Shown here piece after piece: positions 1-5,449 of a DNA stretch of 5,471 bases. A program made the translations under genes and the position numbers. The DNA comes from an uncultured Lewinella sp. (GTDB lineage: Bacteria; Bacteroidota; Bacteroidia; Chitinophagales; Saprospiraceae). The stretch lies in assembly GCA_938021455.1 (NCBI GenBank), contig CALIGP010000380.1, positions 1 through 5,471 on the forward strand, read 5' to 3'. Position 1 is the stretch's first letter. Each line of letters opens with the position of its first letter. The notes below the pieces were generated by a model. It saw only the letters and a list, made by a program, of their open reading frames with translations, was not told the origin of the DNA and did not search any database.

Positions 1-708
1 TTCCTGGTGGAAGACAAGCCCGCTCAGGGTCAGTTCGTCGTTATCCTCGGCGCCTCCGGCGCCGGCAAGAGCACGGTTCTACGCTATATCGCCGGTCTGC
101 AGCGGCCAACGGAAGGTTCCGTACTGGTAAAGGGTAAGCCCATTGGGGAAGCCACCCGCGTCGGCATGGTCTTTCAGCAGTATAGCTCCCTGCCCTGGCG
201 AACTGTACTAGAAAACGTTGCCCTACCGCTGGAGTATCAAGGCGTTGATAAAAAAGAACGGCTGGAACGCGCCCGCGAGATGGTCGAACTTGTGGGCCTG
301 GCGGGTCATGAAGATAAGTTCGCCCAATACCCTACCCTCTCTGGTGGACAACTACAAAGAATCGCCATCGCCAGAAGCCTGATCGCCAATCCCGATATTC
401 TGCTGATGGATGAACCCTTTGGCGCACTCGACATCAACACCCGCCTACAGATGCAAGACCTACTGACCGAAATCTGGCACCGCATCCACCCTACCATCAT
501 CTTCGTTACGCACGATATTCCAGAAGCCGTTTACCTCGCAGACGATATTTACATGATGAAACCAGCGCCAAGCCGGTTTACGGAGCACGTTAAAGTAGAT
601 CTCCCCCTACAGAGAAGCCGGGAGACCAAACGGACGGATCGCTACATTGAGTTGGTTCGGCTGGTAGAGGATAAAATGATTGCGATAACGGGTGGGCAAG
701 AACAGTAG
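1..708 (+). CDS. ABC transporter ATP-binding protein, NitT/TauT-like (5' truncated by window edge)
   Basis: This is the ATPase subunit of an ABC importer, a cytoplasmic protein that would couple ATP hydrolysis to substrate uptake through a partner permease. The reading frame is open from base 1, giving 235 visible codons. A GTG at base 7 is in frame but is almost certainly an internal valine: the Walker A loop follows within about 15 residues, so the usual N-terminal 30-40 residues must lie upstream. Counting from the first visible codon, I see Walker A GASGAGKST (17-25), the Q-loop FQQYSSLPW (Q59), signature LSGGQ (113-117), Walker B ILLMDE (133-138, catalytic E138) and the H-loop histidine H171 in VTHDIPEAV. 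All catalytic motifs are intact. The SSLPW segment after the Q-loop and the THDIPEAVYLAD stretch are typical of the nitrate/sulfonate/taurine subfamily. Substrate cannot be read from the ATPase; urea- or guanidine-linked transporters are one possibility. Permease and binding-protein genes are expected upstream. Confidence 0.93.
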   Translation, partial: FLVEDKPAQGQFVVILGASGAGKSTVLRYIAGLQRPTEGSVLVKGKPIGEATRVGMVFQQYSSLPWRTVLENVALPLEYQGVDKKERLERAREMVELVGLAGHEDKFAQYPTLSGGQLQRIAIARSLIANPDILLMDEPFGALDINTRLQMQDLLTEIWHRIHPTIIFVTHDIPEAVYLADDIYMMKPAPSRFTEHVKVDLPLQRSRETKRTDRYIELVRLVEDKMIAITGGQEQ

Positions 709-727
709 GAGGTAGGCTAAAACCTCT
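708..727. terminator. Short inverted repeat between convergent genes, possible weak bidirectional terminator
   Basis: GAGGT (709-713) and ACCTC (722-726) form a perfect 5-bp stem with an 8-base loop, plus one G-T wobble outside. It fills the 17-base gap between the ABC ATPase stop (706-708) and the barrel-gene stop (726-728, TAG on the minus strand). There is no strong T tract on either side, so this is a weak candidate; its position between convergent ends is the main argument. Confidence 0.25.
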
Positions 728-1415
728 AACGGAAAAGCCAAACCCCAAAGCGAAACCCGCCCGAAAGCTCCAACACGGAGCGACTACCTTCCGCCCTATT
801 CTCGTTCAGGAAGAGGCCTGCGTCAGGATAAAAACCGAAGGGGACACTGCGGAGATTGACTCGGTCCACATAATCCCATTTCACGAGGGCGATGCCCGCT
901 CCCAAATAAGCGTCAAAAGTAAACCAGTCGCCCGCCAGGAGCTGAACACCGACTTTCGGGATGACGGAAACGCGACTGCGCTGCCGCCGCGCAGCGTCTA
1001 CCCCCACCGGGCCAAGCTCCTCAGAACGGAATCCACCGGAAAACTGCTCGCTCGTAAGAGTGTAGGGTACTTCCAGGCCAACGTAGAACTCCGGCAGTAC
1101 CGTCGATAGGGAGTAGCGAACTTCGGGGCGAACGCCCACAAAACGATAGTCATTGTTTTCGTCGGGTTCCGCAATAACATTACGAATACCATCATTACCG
1201 TACTCTGCATCCAGGATTAGGCTAAAGCGTTCCATCTTGTATTGCATGCCGAGCCGGAGACGCGGGTATCGCGTCGTAATGCTAAACGGCATGAGATGAA
1301 CACCAAAGCCCCGGAACGCTGTTTCGGTTCCGGGGTCTTTTTCAATGGGTACCTCCTGTGCCCACAGGCCAGGAAGAACGATAAACAGCAATAATAGGGT
1401 GAGGGTAAATCTCAT
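726..1415 (-). CDS. Exported protein, probable outer-membrane beta-barrel
   Basis: This gene encodes a 229-residue protein with a clear signal peptide: M1-R2, then a Leu/Ile/Phe/Val-rich core (about 3-15), with probable cleavage after A19 (GLWA-Q). The frame stays open upstream to an ATG at 1466, but that would add 17 residues before the signal peptide, so I place the start at 1415. The mature part is rich in alternating polar/hydrophobic segments ending in aromatics (RLRLGMQYK, FSLILDAEYG, RFVGVRPEVRYSL, EFYVGLEVPYTL, VIPKVGVQLL, TFDAYLGAGIALVKW, VLELSGGFRFGVWLF). This is the pattern of an 8-10 strand outer-membrane barrel. I do not recognise a named family; it resembles the many small porin-like or OmpA-barrel-like hypothetical proteins of Bacteroidota. 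A periplasmic beta-sandwich is the main alternative. There is no peptidoglycan-binding domain. The gene lies 107 bases downstream of the HAD gene on the same strand and is probably transcribed separately. Confidence 0.8.
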   Translation of the reverse strand: MRFTLTLLLLFIVLPGLWAQEVPIEKDPGTETAFRGFGVHLMPFSITTRYPRLRLGMQYKMERFSLILDAEYGNDGIRNVIAEPDENNDYRFVGVRPEVRYSLSTVLPEFYVGLEVPYTLTSEQFSGGFRSEELGPVGVDAARRQRSRVSVIPKVGVQLLAGDWFTFDAYLGAGIALVKWDYVDRVNLRSVPFGFYPDAGLFLNENRAEGSRSVLELSGGFRFGVWLFR

Positions 1416-1477
1416 GGCGACAAGTGGTCTTGTTTTTCTAACGAAAAACCAGGCAGAAATGTCCATTCCCTGCTCTT

Positions 1478-1506
1478 AAAAAAACACGGCATCCTGCGTA
1501 TGCGCC
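1478..1506 (-). terminator. Candidate intrinsic terminator downstream of the HAD gene
   Basis: Read on the minus strand, GGC-GC-AT (1506-1500) can pair with ATGCC (1492-1488) around a 7-base loop, with a 2-base bulge. Three bases later comes a run of seven T (1484-1478). The stem is short and bulged, but the T7 tract and the position after the HAD stop codon fit a terminator. Confidence 0.35.
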
Positions 1507-1510
1507 CTCT

Positions 1511-1528
1511 GAAAACGCTAGTTTAGCG
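1511..1528 (-). terminator. Small hairpin plus T4 overlapping the HAD stop codon, possible terminator
   Basis: On the minus strand CGCTA (1528-1524), loop AAC and TAGCG (1520-1516) form a perfect 5-bp stem followed at once by TTTTC. The HAD stop codon (1525-1523) lies in the stem and loop. It could act with the structure at 1478-1506 as a tandem terminator. Five pairs is near the lower limit for an intrinsic terminator. Confidence 0.35.
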
Positions 1529-2332
1529 AATAACAAGGCTCCGTAAGCCTTCCGCTACCCCGTCCTCCTTATTCGTTGCTACTACCCTGTCTGCTACCGC
1601 CAAAACCGCCGCTTTAGCATTAGCGACGGCCACTCCCACACCTACGGCTTCAAGCATTTCGACGTCATTAAAGTTGTCGCCAAAAGCGATACAATCCGTC
1701 AGGGCAAAATCCGGATAGCTGTTCGCGAGTAACATTTCGATACCCGTTAGTTTGGAGATTCGTTTACTGGCAATCTCCAGGTAGGTGTCCTTGGAACGAT
1801 ATAGGTGAAGTTCGCTACCGAACTTTTTTTCCAGCTGCTCTACCAGGCCATCAAGCTCCGCAGACTCTCCCATCACCATTACTTTGTGAGCGCTGATGTT
1901 CCGGCCAGACCAATCGTTGATCGTCTCCGCCACTTCCCGCACGGTGGGCGTAACCTTCGTATTATTCTCTTCTCGTAATGCGTAAAAATCCATGGCCTCT
2001 ACGTACCATTCATGGCCGTGAAAGAGCTGAACCGACAGGCTCGTCCCTGACTGTAATCCATCTACTACTTGCACGATTCGCAGCGGTATTTCTTCGGAGT
2101 GAATCGGCTGCCCGTCCACCAGCACCCAGCCACCGTTATAGGCGATCAACGGCAAGCCGGAGATCCGAAGATCATCCTGAATATGCGTCATGGCTGCCGG
2201 CATCCGGGAGGAGATGAGAATGAAGGGCACCCCGTCTTCGGTAATTCGCAGGACTTCTTTCTTCAGCGCAGGAGAAACCTCACGGTCTTTATTGAGGAGG
2301 GTTCCGTCGATATCAGAAAAGGCAATTTTCAT
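1523..2332 (-). CDS. Cof-type HAD-IIB hydrolase (sugar-phosphate / phosphatase family)
   Basis: This is a cytoplasmic, Mg2+-dependent phosphatase of the haloacid dehalogenase superfamily, Cof subfamily (HAD-IIB), 269 residues long, which is normal for the family. Motif I is SDIDGTLL with nucleophile D7 and acid/base D9. Motif II is ILISSRMP (S41/S42). The motif III lysine is most likely K194 in SKLTGIEML, and motif IV is FGDNFNDVEML (218-226, D219 and D223 binding metal). The region between motifs II and III, about residues 80-185, is the C2B cap that determines substrate. The closing VATNKEDGVAEGL is the usual Cof C-terminal signature. Start choice: an in-frame ATG at 2374 would put 14 residues before MKIAFSDIDGT, whereas motif I normally sits at the extreme N-terminus, so I chose 2332. 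Members dephosphorylate sugar phosphates, FMN, pyridoxal phosphate or similar metabolites; the exact substrate is unknown. No neighbour suggests one. Confidence 0.93.
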   Translation of the reverse strand: MKIAFSDIDGTLLNKDREVSPALKKEVLRITEDGVPFILISSRMPAAMTHIQDDLRISGLPLIAYNGGWVLVDGQPIHSEEIPLRIVQVVDGLQSGTSLSVQLFHGHEWYVEAMDFYALREENNTKVTPTVREVAETINDWSGRNISAHKVMVMGESAELDGLVEQLEKKFGSELHLYRSKDTYLEIASKRISKLTGIEMLLANSYPDFALTDCIAFGDNFNDVEMLEAVGVGVAVANAKAAVLAVADRVVATNKEDGVAEGLRSLVIR

Positions 2333-2353
2333 AGTCACGTAGTGGTGTAGAGA

Positions 2354-2372
2354 GGTAGCTCTGTTGGCTACC
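2354..2372. repeat. Perfect 6-bp inverted repeat in the HAD 5' leader
   Basis: GGTAGC (2354-2359) and GCTACC (2367-2372) are exact reverse complements around a 7-base loop. An alternative pairing uses GTGGT (2342-2346) with ACCAC (2370-2374). On the minus strand the hairpin ends 21 bases before the HAD ATG and lies downstream of the predicted -7 element, so it would be in the transcript leader. It could be a leader structure or an operator half-site pair, or chance. Confidence 0.35.
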
Positions 2373-2388
2373 ACAATTTGGGGGGCAG

Positions 2389-2396
2389 CAAAACTA
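2389..2396 (-). promoter_or_regulatory. Bacteroidota-type -7 promoter element for the HAD gene
   Basis: On the minus strand the octamer TAGTTTTG matches the Bacteroidota primary-sigma -7 consensus TAnnTTTG at every fixed position. It is 56 bases upstream of the HAD ATG, leaving a leader of about 50 bases. The -33 TTG/TTTG box is weak: a TTAG ends 17 bases upstream. The element lies inside the 112-base gap after the T9SS-protein gene, supporting independent transcription of the HAD gene. Confidence 0.5.
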
Positions 2397-2444
2397 CAGA
2401 AGAGAAACCACGACTAAGGCTAAACTACCAGACTATTTGGCATC

Positions 2445-3824
2445 TTATCTCACCATAACTCGCCGCGTCCAGCCCGATCCACCGTCTGCCGTCATCCCTT
2501 GTACGAGGTAAATTCCTGCAGGTAATACGGGGAGTTCAATGCGCTGTAGGCCTCCATCACCCGTTAATTGCCTTTTGGCGAGACGTTGCCCGGCGGCATT
2601 GATGATCAACACTTCCTGAGTGCCAGCGGCACCGCTGATGGAGATGGGCTCCCCGGAAGCAACAGGGTTGGGGAACAAGCGAACTTCTTCGCTGCTTATA
2701 GGCTGAATAGCGGAAATAGCTTCTAAGCCAACTGGGCTACGTGGGGCAAGTATTTCGCCTACCCTCCAGGGATCATTGGCGCGTTCGGCAGCGGGTGCTT
2801 CAGCGGATGCCAAATCGCTGCTCATTTCCGGAACGGCCTGGCCCCATGGCCAGGGGATGAAGAAGAATGGGCGGAGCATAACGCTAATGTCCTCCACCTC
2901 TCCCCAATTGCCACCACAAGACGATGCATACCCGCCATAGCTCATCACTACACGAATACGGCTCATGCCCCAGAAGGTGCCAGGAGAGTTGAAAGTAAAG
3001 GCATTCGCCCCCGTGCCGTTCCACTGATGCAATAGCTCTCCAGAGTCGGTAAAGTCGCCGTCGCCATTCTTATCGAGGTAAACGCGCCAGTAGAGGCGGT
3101 ATACGGAACTCCCCTGAAAGCCAGGTGTATAATTTAAGGTATAAGAGCTGCCGTGGTAAAGCGTAATGGTGGGCTGATTATAGTGCCAGCGGTAGCCGCC
3201 ATCGTTGCCGGTGGGGAATTGGCTACCCGAGAGACCAAATCCTACCTGACGGATGTGCTCGTAGCCGGAGTTGAGGTCATTGTTACAGTAGTTTTGGGGT
3301 TCTCCATCTAAGACACGAACAACACTTTCGCAGGAAACGCTTTCTCCGGAAACGTGATTAAAGCCTACACTGTACTCGGATTCTCCATAGCCATCAGTAT
3401 CGGGATATACCACTACTACATTACTCACTCCGCAATAATCCGAAATAGTGTATAGGTCTTGCAGGCTAATATTAAATTCTTGATCTGGGTGAACGATATA
3501 GTAGTTGCGATCATGACACTCCAGTACCGGAGGAACCTTGTCTTCAACGGTAATTTGAGCCCAGCAGGCGTTAGAACCGTTCCGGTTGCTTGCCGTCATG
3601 ACTATAGTATGGGTGCCAAGGCCCAGCAACCTGCTGGATACTGACAGGCTCACCGCCGTACCGCGGGGATCATAGGACCCTGCATCGATCCAATCTGCTT
3701 GAGGAACTAATTCACATTCTCCGTCAGGAAGAGTGGCAAAAACATGGGAATTACAAATAGCTACTGGCTGGGCGGTCAGGAAAGCAGATAACGCGAGAAA
3801 GCAAATCAGGTAGCAGTATTTCAT
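2445..3824 (-). CDS. Secreted GEVED-domain protein with HYR-like modules and T9SS sorting domain
   Basis: This 459-residue protein is predicted to cross the inner membrane by Sec and the outer membrane by the type IX secretion system. Residues 1-18 are a signal peptide (hydrophobic YLICFLALSAFLTA, cleaved before or near Q19). Residues about 20-104 resemble the HYR-like beta-sandwich modules common in this phylum (AICNSH, DAGSYD, LGTHTIVMTASNRNGSNAC, ITVEDKVPPVLEC). A second, more divergent module spans about 105-174. Residues about 178-316 form a GEVED domain, with GEVEDISV at 308-315 and an acidic DKNGDGDF loop (251-258) that could bind calcium. An aromatic/proline stretch (FFFIPWPWG, 320-328) and an Ala/Glu/Ser linker lead to the Por-type C-terminal domain (about 380-459), marked by LFPNP (383-387), LPAGIYLV (434-441) and the basic tail RRVMVR. 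The likely fate is cell-surface attachment or release. No catalytic domain is seen, so an adhesive or structural role is only inferred. The start follows directly from the signal peptide. Confidence 0.92.
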   Translation of the reverse strand: MKYCYLICFLALSAFLTAQPVAICNSHVFATLPDGECELVPQADWIDAGSYDPRGTAVSLSVSSRLLGLGTHTIVMTASNRNGSNACWAQITVEDKVPPVLECHDRNYYIVHPDQEFNISLQDLYTISDYCGVSNVVVVYPDTDGYGESEYSVGFNHVSGESVSCESVVRVLDGEPQNYCNNDLNSGYEHIRQVGFGLSGSQFPTGNDGGYRWHYNQPTITLYHGSSYTLNYTPGFQGSSVYRLYWRVYLDKNGDGDFTDSGELLHQWNGTGANAFTFNSPGTFWGMSRIRVVMSYGGYASSCGGNWGEVEDISVMLRPFFFIPWPWGQAVPEMSSDLASAEAPAAERANDPWRVGEILAPRSPVGLEAISAIQPISSEEVRLFPNPVASGEPISISGAAGTQEVLIINAAGQRLAKRQLTGDGGLQRIELPVLPAGIYLVQGMTADGGSGWTRRVMVR

Positions 3825-3907
3825 AGCAGTGTATTTGCTGCTTTATGCCGGGAAGATTTTGATCGTTACACGTCAGTGCTCTTTTTGTCACTTTAGGGGG
3901 CTCAGAG
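3825..3907. other. Left part of the divergent intergenic region
   Basis: This stretch should carry the promoter of the minus-strand T9SS-protein gene, but I find no good TAnnTTTG on that strand. A 5-bp inverted repeat, AGCAG (3825-3829) and CTGCT (3838-3842), sits immediately before the ATG. TAGCAGT occurs twice, at 3811-3817 and 3824-3830, straddling the start codon. No open reading frame here has coding character. Confidence 0.4.
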
Positions 3908-4011
3908 GGGCGCGCGGACGCAGGTGCAGGGGGGAGGTAAAGGAGCAAGGAGTGTTCAGCTACCCGCTTCTTGCTCCTAAATACCTTTCTTTGCACCCGC
4001 GCACCGCGCCC
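3908..4011. repeat. Long imperfect inverted repeat (about 42-base arms) upstream of arginine deiminase
   Basis: The arms 3908-3949 and 3970-4011 are reverse complements in four exact blocks, in the same order with similar spacing: GGGCGCG (3908-3914) with 4005-4011, GGTGCA (3923-3928) with 3992-3997, AGGTA (3935-3939) with 3982-3986, and AGGAGCAAG (3941-3949) with 3970-3978. That gives 27 paired bases plus further matches in the first spacer, with short mismatches and one- or two-base length differences between blocks. The central loop is 20 bases (3950-3969). It ends 24 bases before the arginine deiminase ATG. Because the flanking genes diverge, it cannot be a terminator for either. It may be a REP- or MITE-like intergenic repeat, or a structured leader or operator region. 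I see no flanking target-site duplication. Confidence 0.75.
3982..3993 (+). promoter_or_regulatory. Possible -7 region for the arginine deiminase gene
   Basis: Two overlapping octamers each match TAnnTTTG at five of its six fixed positions: TACCTTTC (3982-3989) and TTTCTTTG (3986-3993). They lie 42-54 bases upstream of the ATG, a plausible distance, but no -33 TTG box is correctly spaced. Both fall inside the right arm of the long inverted repeat, so if real, promoter and repeat overlap. Confidence 0.25.
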
Positions 4012-4035
4012 AAATAAGCCATCAACCACCACACT

Positions 4036-5292
4036 ATGTCGATCAAAGTCCACTCTGAAATTGCTCCTCTTCGCCGCGTGCTCGTTCACCGTCCGGATGC
4101 GGGCACTGCCACCATCACGCCACAACGAGCTGAAGAACTCCTCTTCGATGACATCGTTTACCTGCCCCAAATGCAGAAAGAGCACGATGTCTTCACGACA
4201 CTGCTCCGTCGTTTTCTAGGTAAAGACGGCGTATTGGAGATGGCGGATCTACTCGCCGAAGCCATCGCCGCTAACGACGAAGCCACCCGGGAGAGCATGG
4301 AAATGATCGTTAGCTGGGAGGAACTCCCGGATTTTTATGTCGACAAACTCCTCGCTCTTTCCCCCAGCGAACTGGCCGATGTGCTCATTACGGGCGACTT
4401 CAAGCAGGATCAGCGTAGACTTTTCGACCCCATCCCCAACTTCATCTTCACCCGCGACATCGCCGTCACGATCAACGATCACTTGCTGATTACGAAGGCG
4501 GCGAAAACCGCTCGGAGCCGGGAGAATTTCATCATCCGGCTGGTTGTCTGGTCGCACCCCATGTTTCAAGACTTACAGCAGTCGGGCCGGGTTATCAACC
4601 TGAACAAGGTCGACGATTTTCCGCCCAGTCGCCTCGCCGAAAAGGTGAGTATTGAAGGTGGAGACGTAATGCTACTTAACGAAGACTATCTGCTCATCGG
4701 CGAAAGCGAGCGTTCCAGCAGCTACTCCGTTCGGGCGCTGGCGGACGAATTGTTCCGCCGGGGCGTTGTCAAGAACGTCGTCAAGGTCAGTGTTCCCGCT
4801 GAGCGAAGCTTTATGCACCTGGATACGATCTTTACACAGATTGATGAGCACGACTTCGTTTGCTACGCCCCCATTATTTGCGAAGGCGGTCGCCCTTCGG
4901 GCGTTGAGGTCTGGCGAGCTGACGGCGAAACGGCCGCCTACTCCAGCCTCAAAGAATGTATTCTGGCGGAGATCGACCCCGTGGCCCGTTTCATCCCCTC
5001 CGGCGGTGGCCAAAGCCCCTTCCAGGAGCGCGAACAATGGACGGACGGGTGTAACCTCGTTGCGCTTCGCCCTGGCCTGGCCGTTACTTATGATCGTAAC
5101 CCCGTTACGGCCGAGACCCTGAAAAAGGCGGGCTATGACATCATCGGTGCCCGTGAGCTCACGGACCAGATCGACAATCATGGTCTTAATCCTGACACCG
5201 TCCGAAAAACAATCGTCACCCTGCCCAGCGGGGAGTTGAGCCGGGGGCGAGGAGGATCGCATTGTATGACTTGCCCGGTGGAGAGGGGATAG
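4036..5292 (+). CDS. arcA: Arginine deiminase
   Basis: This gene encodes a cytoplasmic enzyme of the guanidino-group-modifying superfamily that hydrolyses L-arginine to L-citrulline and ammonia. The 418-residue product has the normal length for bacterial arginine deiminase and appears complete. The N-terminal SEIAPLRRVLVHRP is typical. Substrate-binding and catalytic motifs are all present: PNFIFTRD (134-141, with R140 and D141), IEGGD (206-210, E207), SER (224-226, R226), HLDTIFT (261-267, catalytic H261 and D263) and the C-terminal GRGGSHCMTCPV with nucleophile C410. The SHCMTCP ending is close to that of Pseudomonas-type enzymes. The ATG at 4036 gives a standard N-terminus; no Shine-Dalgarno sequence precedes it, as is usual in Bacteroidota. 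The gene is monocistronic in view: a divergent gene lies upstream, and a terminator begins two bases after the stop. No arcB, arcC or arcD is seen, so operation of the full ATP-yielding pathway cannot be concluded here. A related specificity is possible but less likely. Confidence 0.95.
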   Translation: MSIKVHSEIAPLRRVLVHRPDAGTATITPQRAEELLFDDIVYLPQMQKEHDVFTTLLRRFLGKDGVLEMADLLAEAIAANDEATRESMEMIVSWEELPDFYVDKLLALSPSELADVLITGDFKQDQRRLFDPIPNFIFTRDIAVTINDHLLITKAAKTARSRENFIIRLVVWSHPMFQDLQQSGRVINLNKVDDFPPSRLAEKVSIEGGDVMLLNEDYLLIGESERSSSYSVRALADELFRRGVVKNVVKVSVPAERSFMHLDTIFTQIDEHDFVCYAPIICEGGRPSGVEVWRADGETAAYSSLKECILAEIDPVARFIPSGGGQSPFQEREQWTDGCNLVALRPGLAVTYDRNPVTAETLKKAGYDIIGARELTDQIDNHGLNPDTVRKTIVTLPSGELSRGRGGSHCMTCPVERG

Positions 5293-5294
5293 GC

Positions 5295-5323
5295 GAAAAG
5301 CTTGCTGCGCTCGCTTTTCTTTT
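5295..5323 (+). terminator. Rho-independent terminator of arginine deiminase
   Basis: GAAAAGC (5295-5301) pairs perfectly with GCTTTTC (5313-5319) around an 11-base loop, and TTTT follows (5320-5323). The stem begins two bases after the arcA stop codon (5290-5292). Part of the loop and the 3' arm (5304-5319) match the repeated module found further along the tail. Confidence 0.65.
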
Positions 5324-5328
5324 AGACG

Positions 5329-5348
5329 CGCTGCGCGGCTATTCGACA
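5329..5348. repeat. Direct repeat copy 1 (GCTGCGCGGCTATTCGACA module)
   Basis: This 20-base segment matches 5452-5471 at 19 of 20 positions; the one difference is A at 5341 against T at 5464. The offset is 123 bases. Its GC-rich core (CGCG-CTG-CGCG, 5327-5337) can form a small hairpin. Confidence 0.75.
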
Positions 5349-5379
5349 CAAAGGGAACATAGGCACAAAGGACACAGAG
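5347..5379. repeat. CACAAAGG short tandem-like repeats
   Basis: CACAAAGG occurs exactly at 5347-5354 and 5364-5371, followed by the degenerate ACACAGAG (5372-5379). Purine/CA-rich strings of this type are scattered through intergenic DNA of many bacterial genomes and have no assigned function. Confidence 0.55.
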
Positions 5380-5449
5380 AAAGCGGGAGAGATGGTCGGT
5401 AGCTAATGGCGTCCGGTAGTGAAAACAAAGGCTAAGAAAATTGTCTTGG

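Noticed and set aside
7..9. GTG as the start of the ABC ATPase
   Set aside because: The frame is open to base 1 and a start here would remove the conserved N-terminal strands before Walker A; the gene is truncated by the window.
1416..1466. Upstream ATG at 1466 for the barrel gene
   Set aside because: It would place 17 residues before a standard signal peptide beginning at the ATG at 1415.
1978..2350. Plus-strand frames of 79 and 93 codons opposite the HAD gene
   Set aside because: They are antisense shadows of a gene with all four HAD motifs, and they lack any recognisable feature.
2333..2374. Upstream ATG at 2374 for the HAD gene
   Set aside because: It would put 14 extra residues before motif I and include the leader hairpin in the coding sequence.
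3908..4011. Insertion sequence ends or a complete MITE
   Set aside because: No transposase is present and I see no target-site duplication next to either arm; the term inverted repeat is all the sequence supports.
3751..4185. 144-codon minus-strand frame across the divergent region
   Set aside because: It overlaps the starts of two well-supported genes and runs through the long inverted repeat; its composition is not protein-like.
4672..5349. 225-codon open frame on the minus strand across the end of arcA
   Set aside because: It lies fully antisense to a clear arginine deiminase, shows no domain, and includes the arcA terminator and tail repeat in its first codons.
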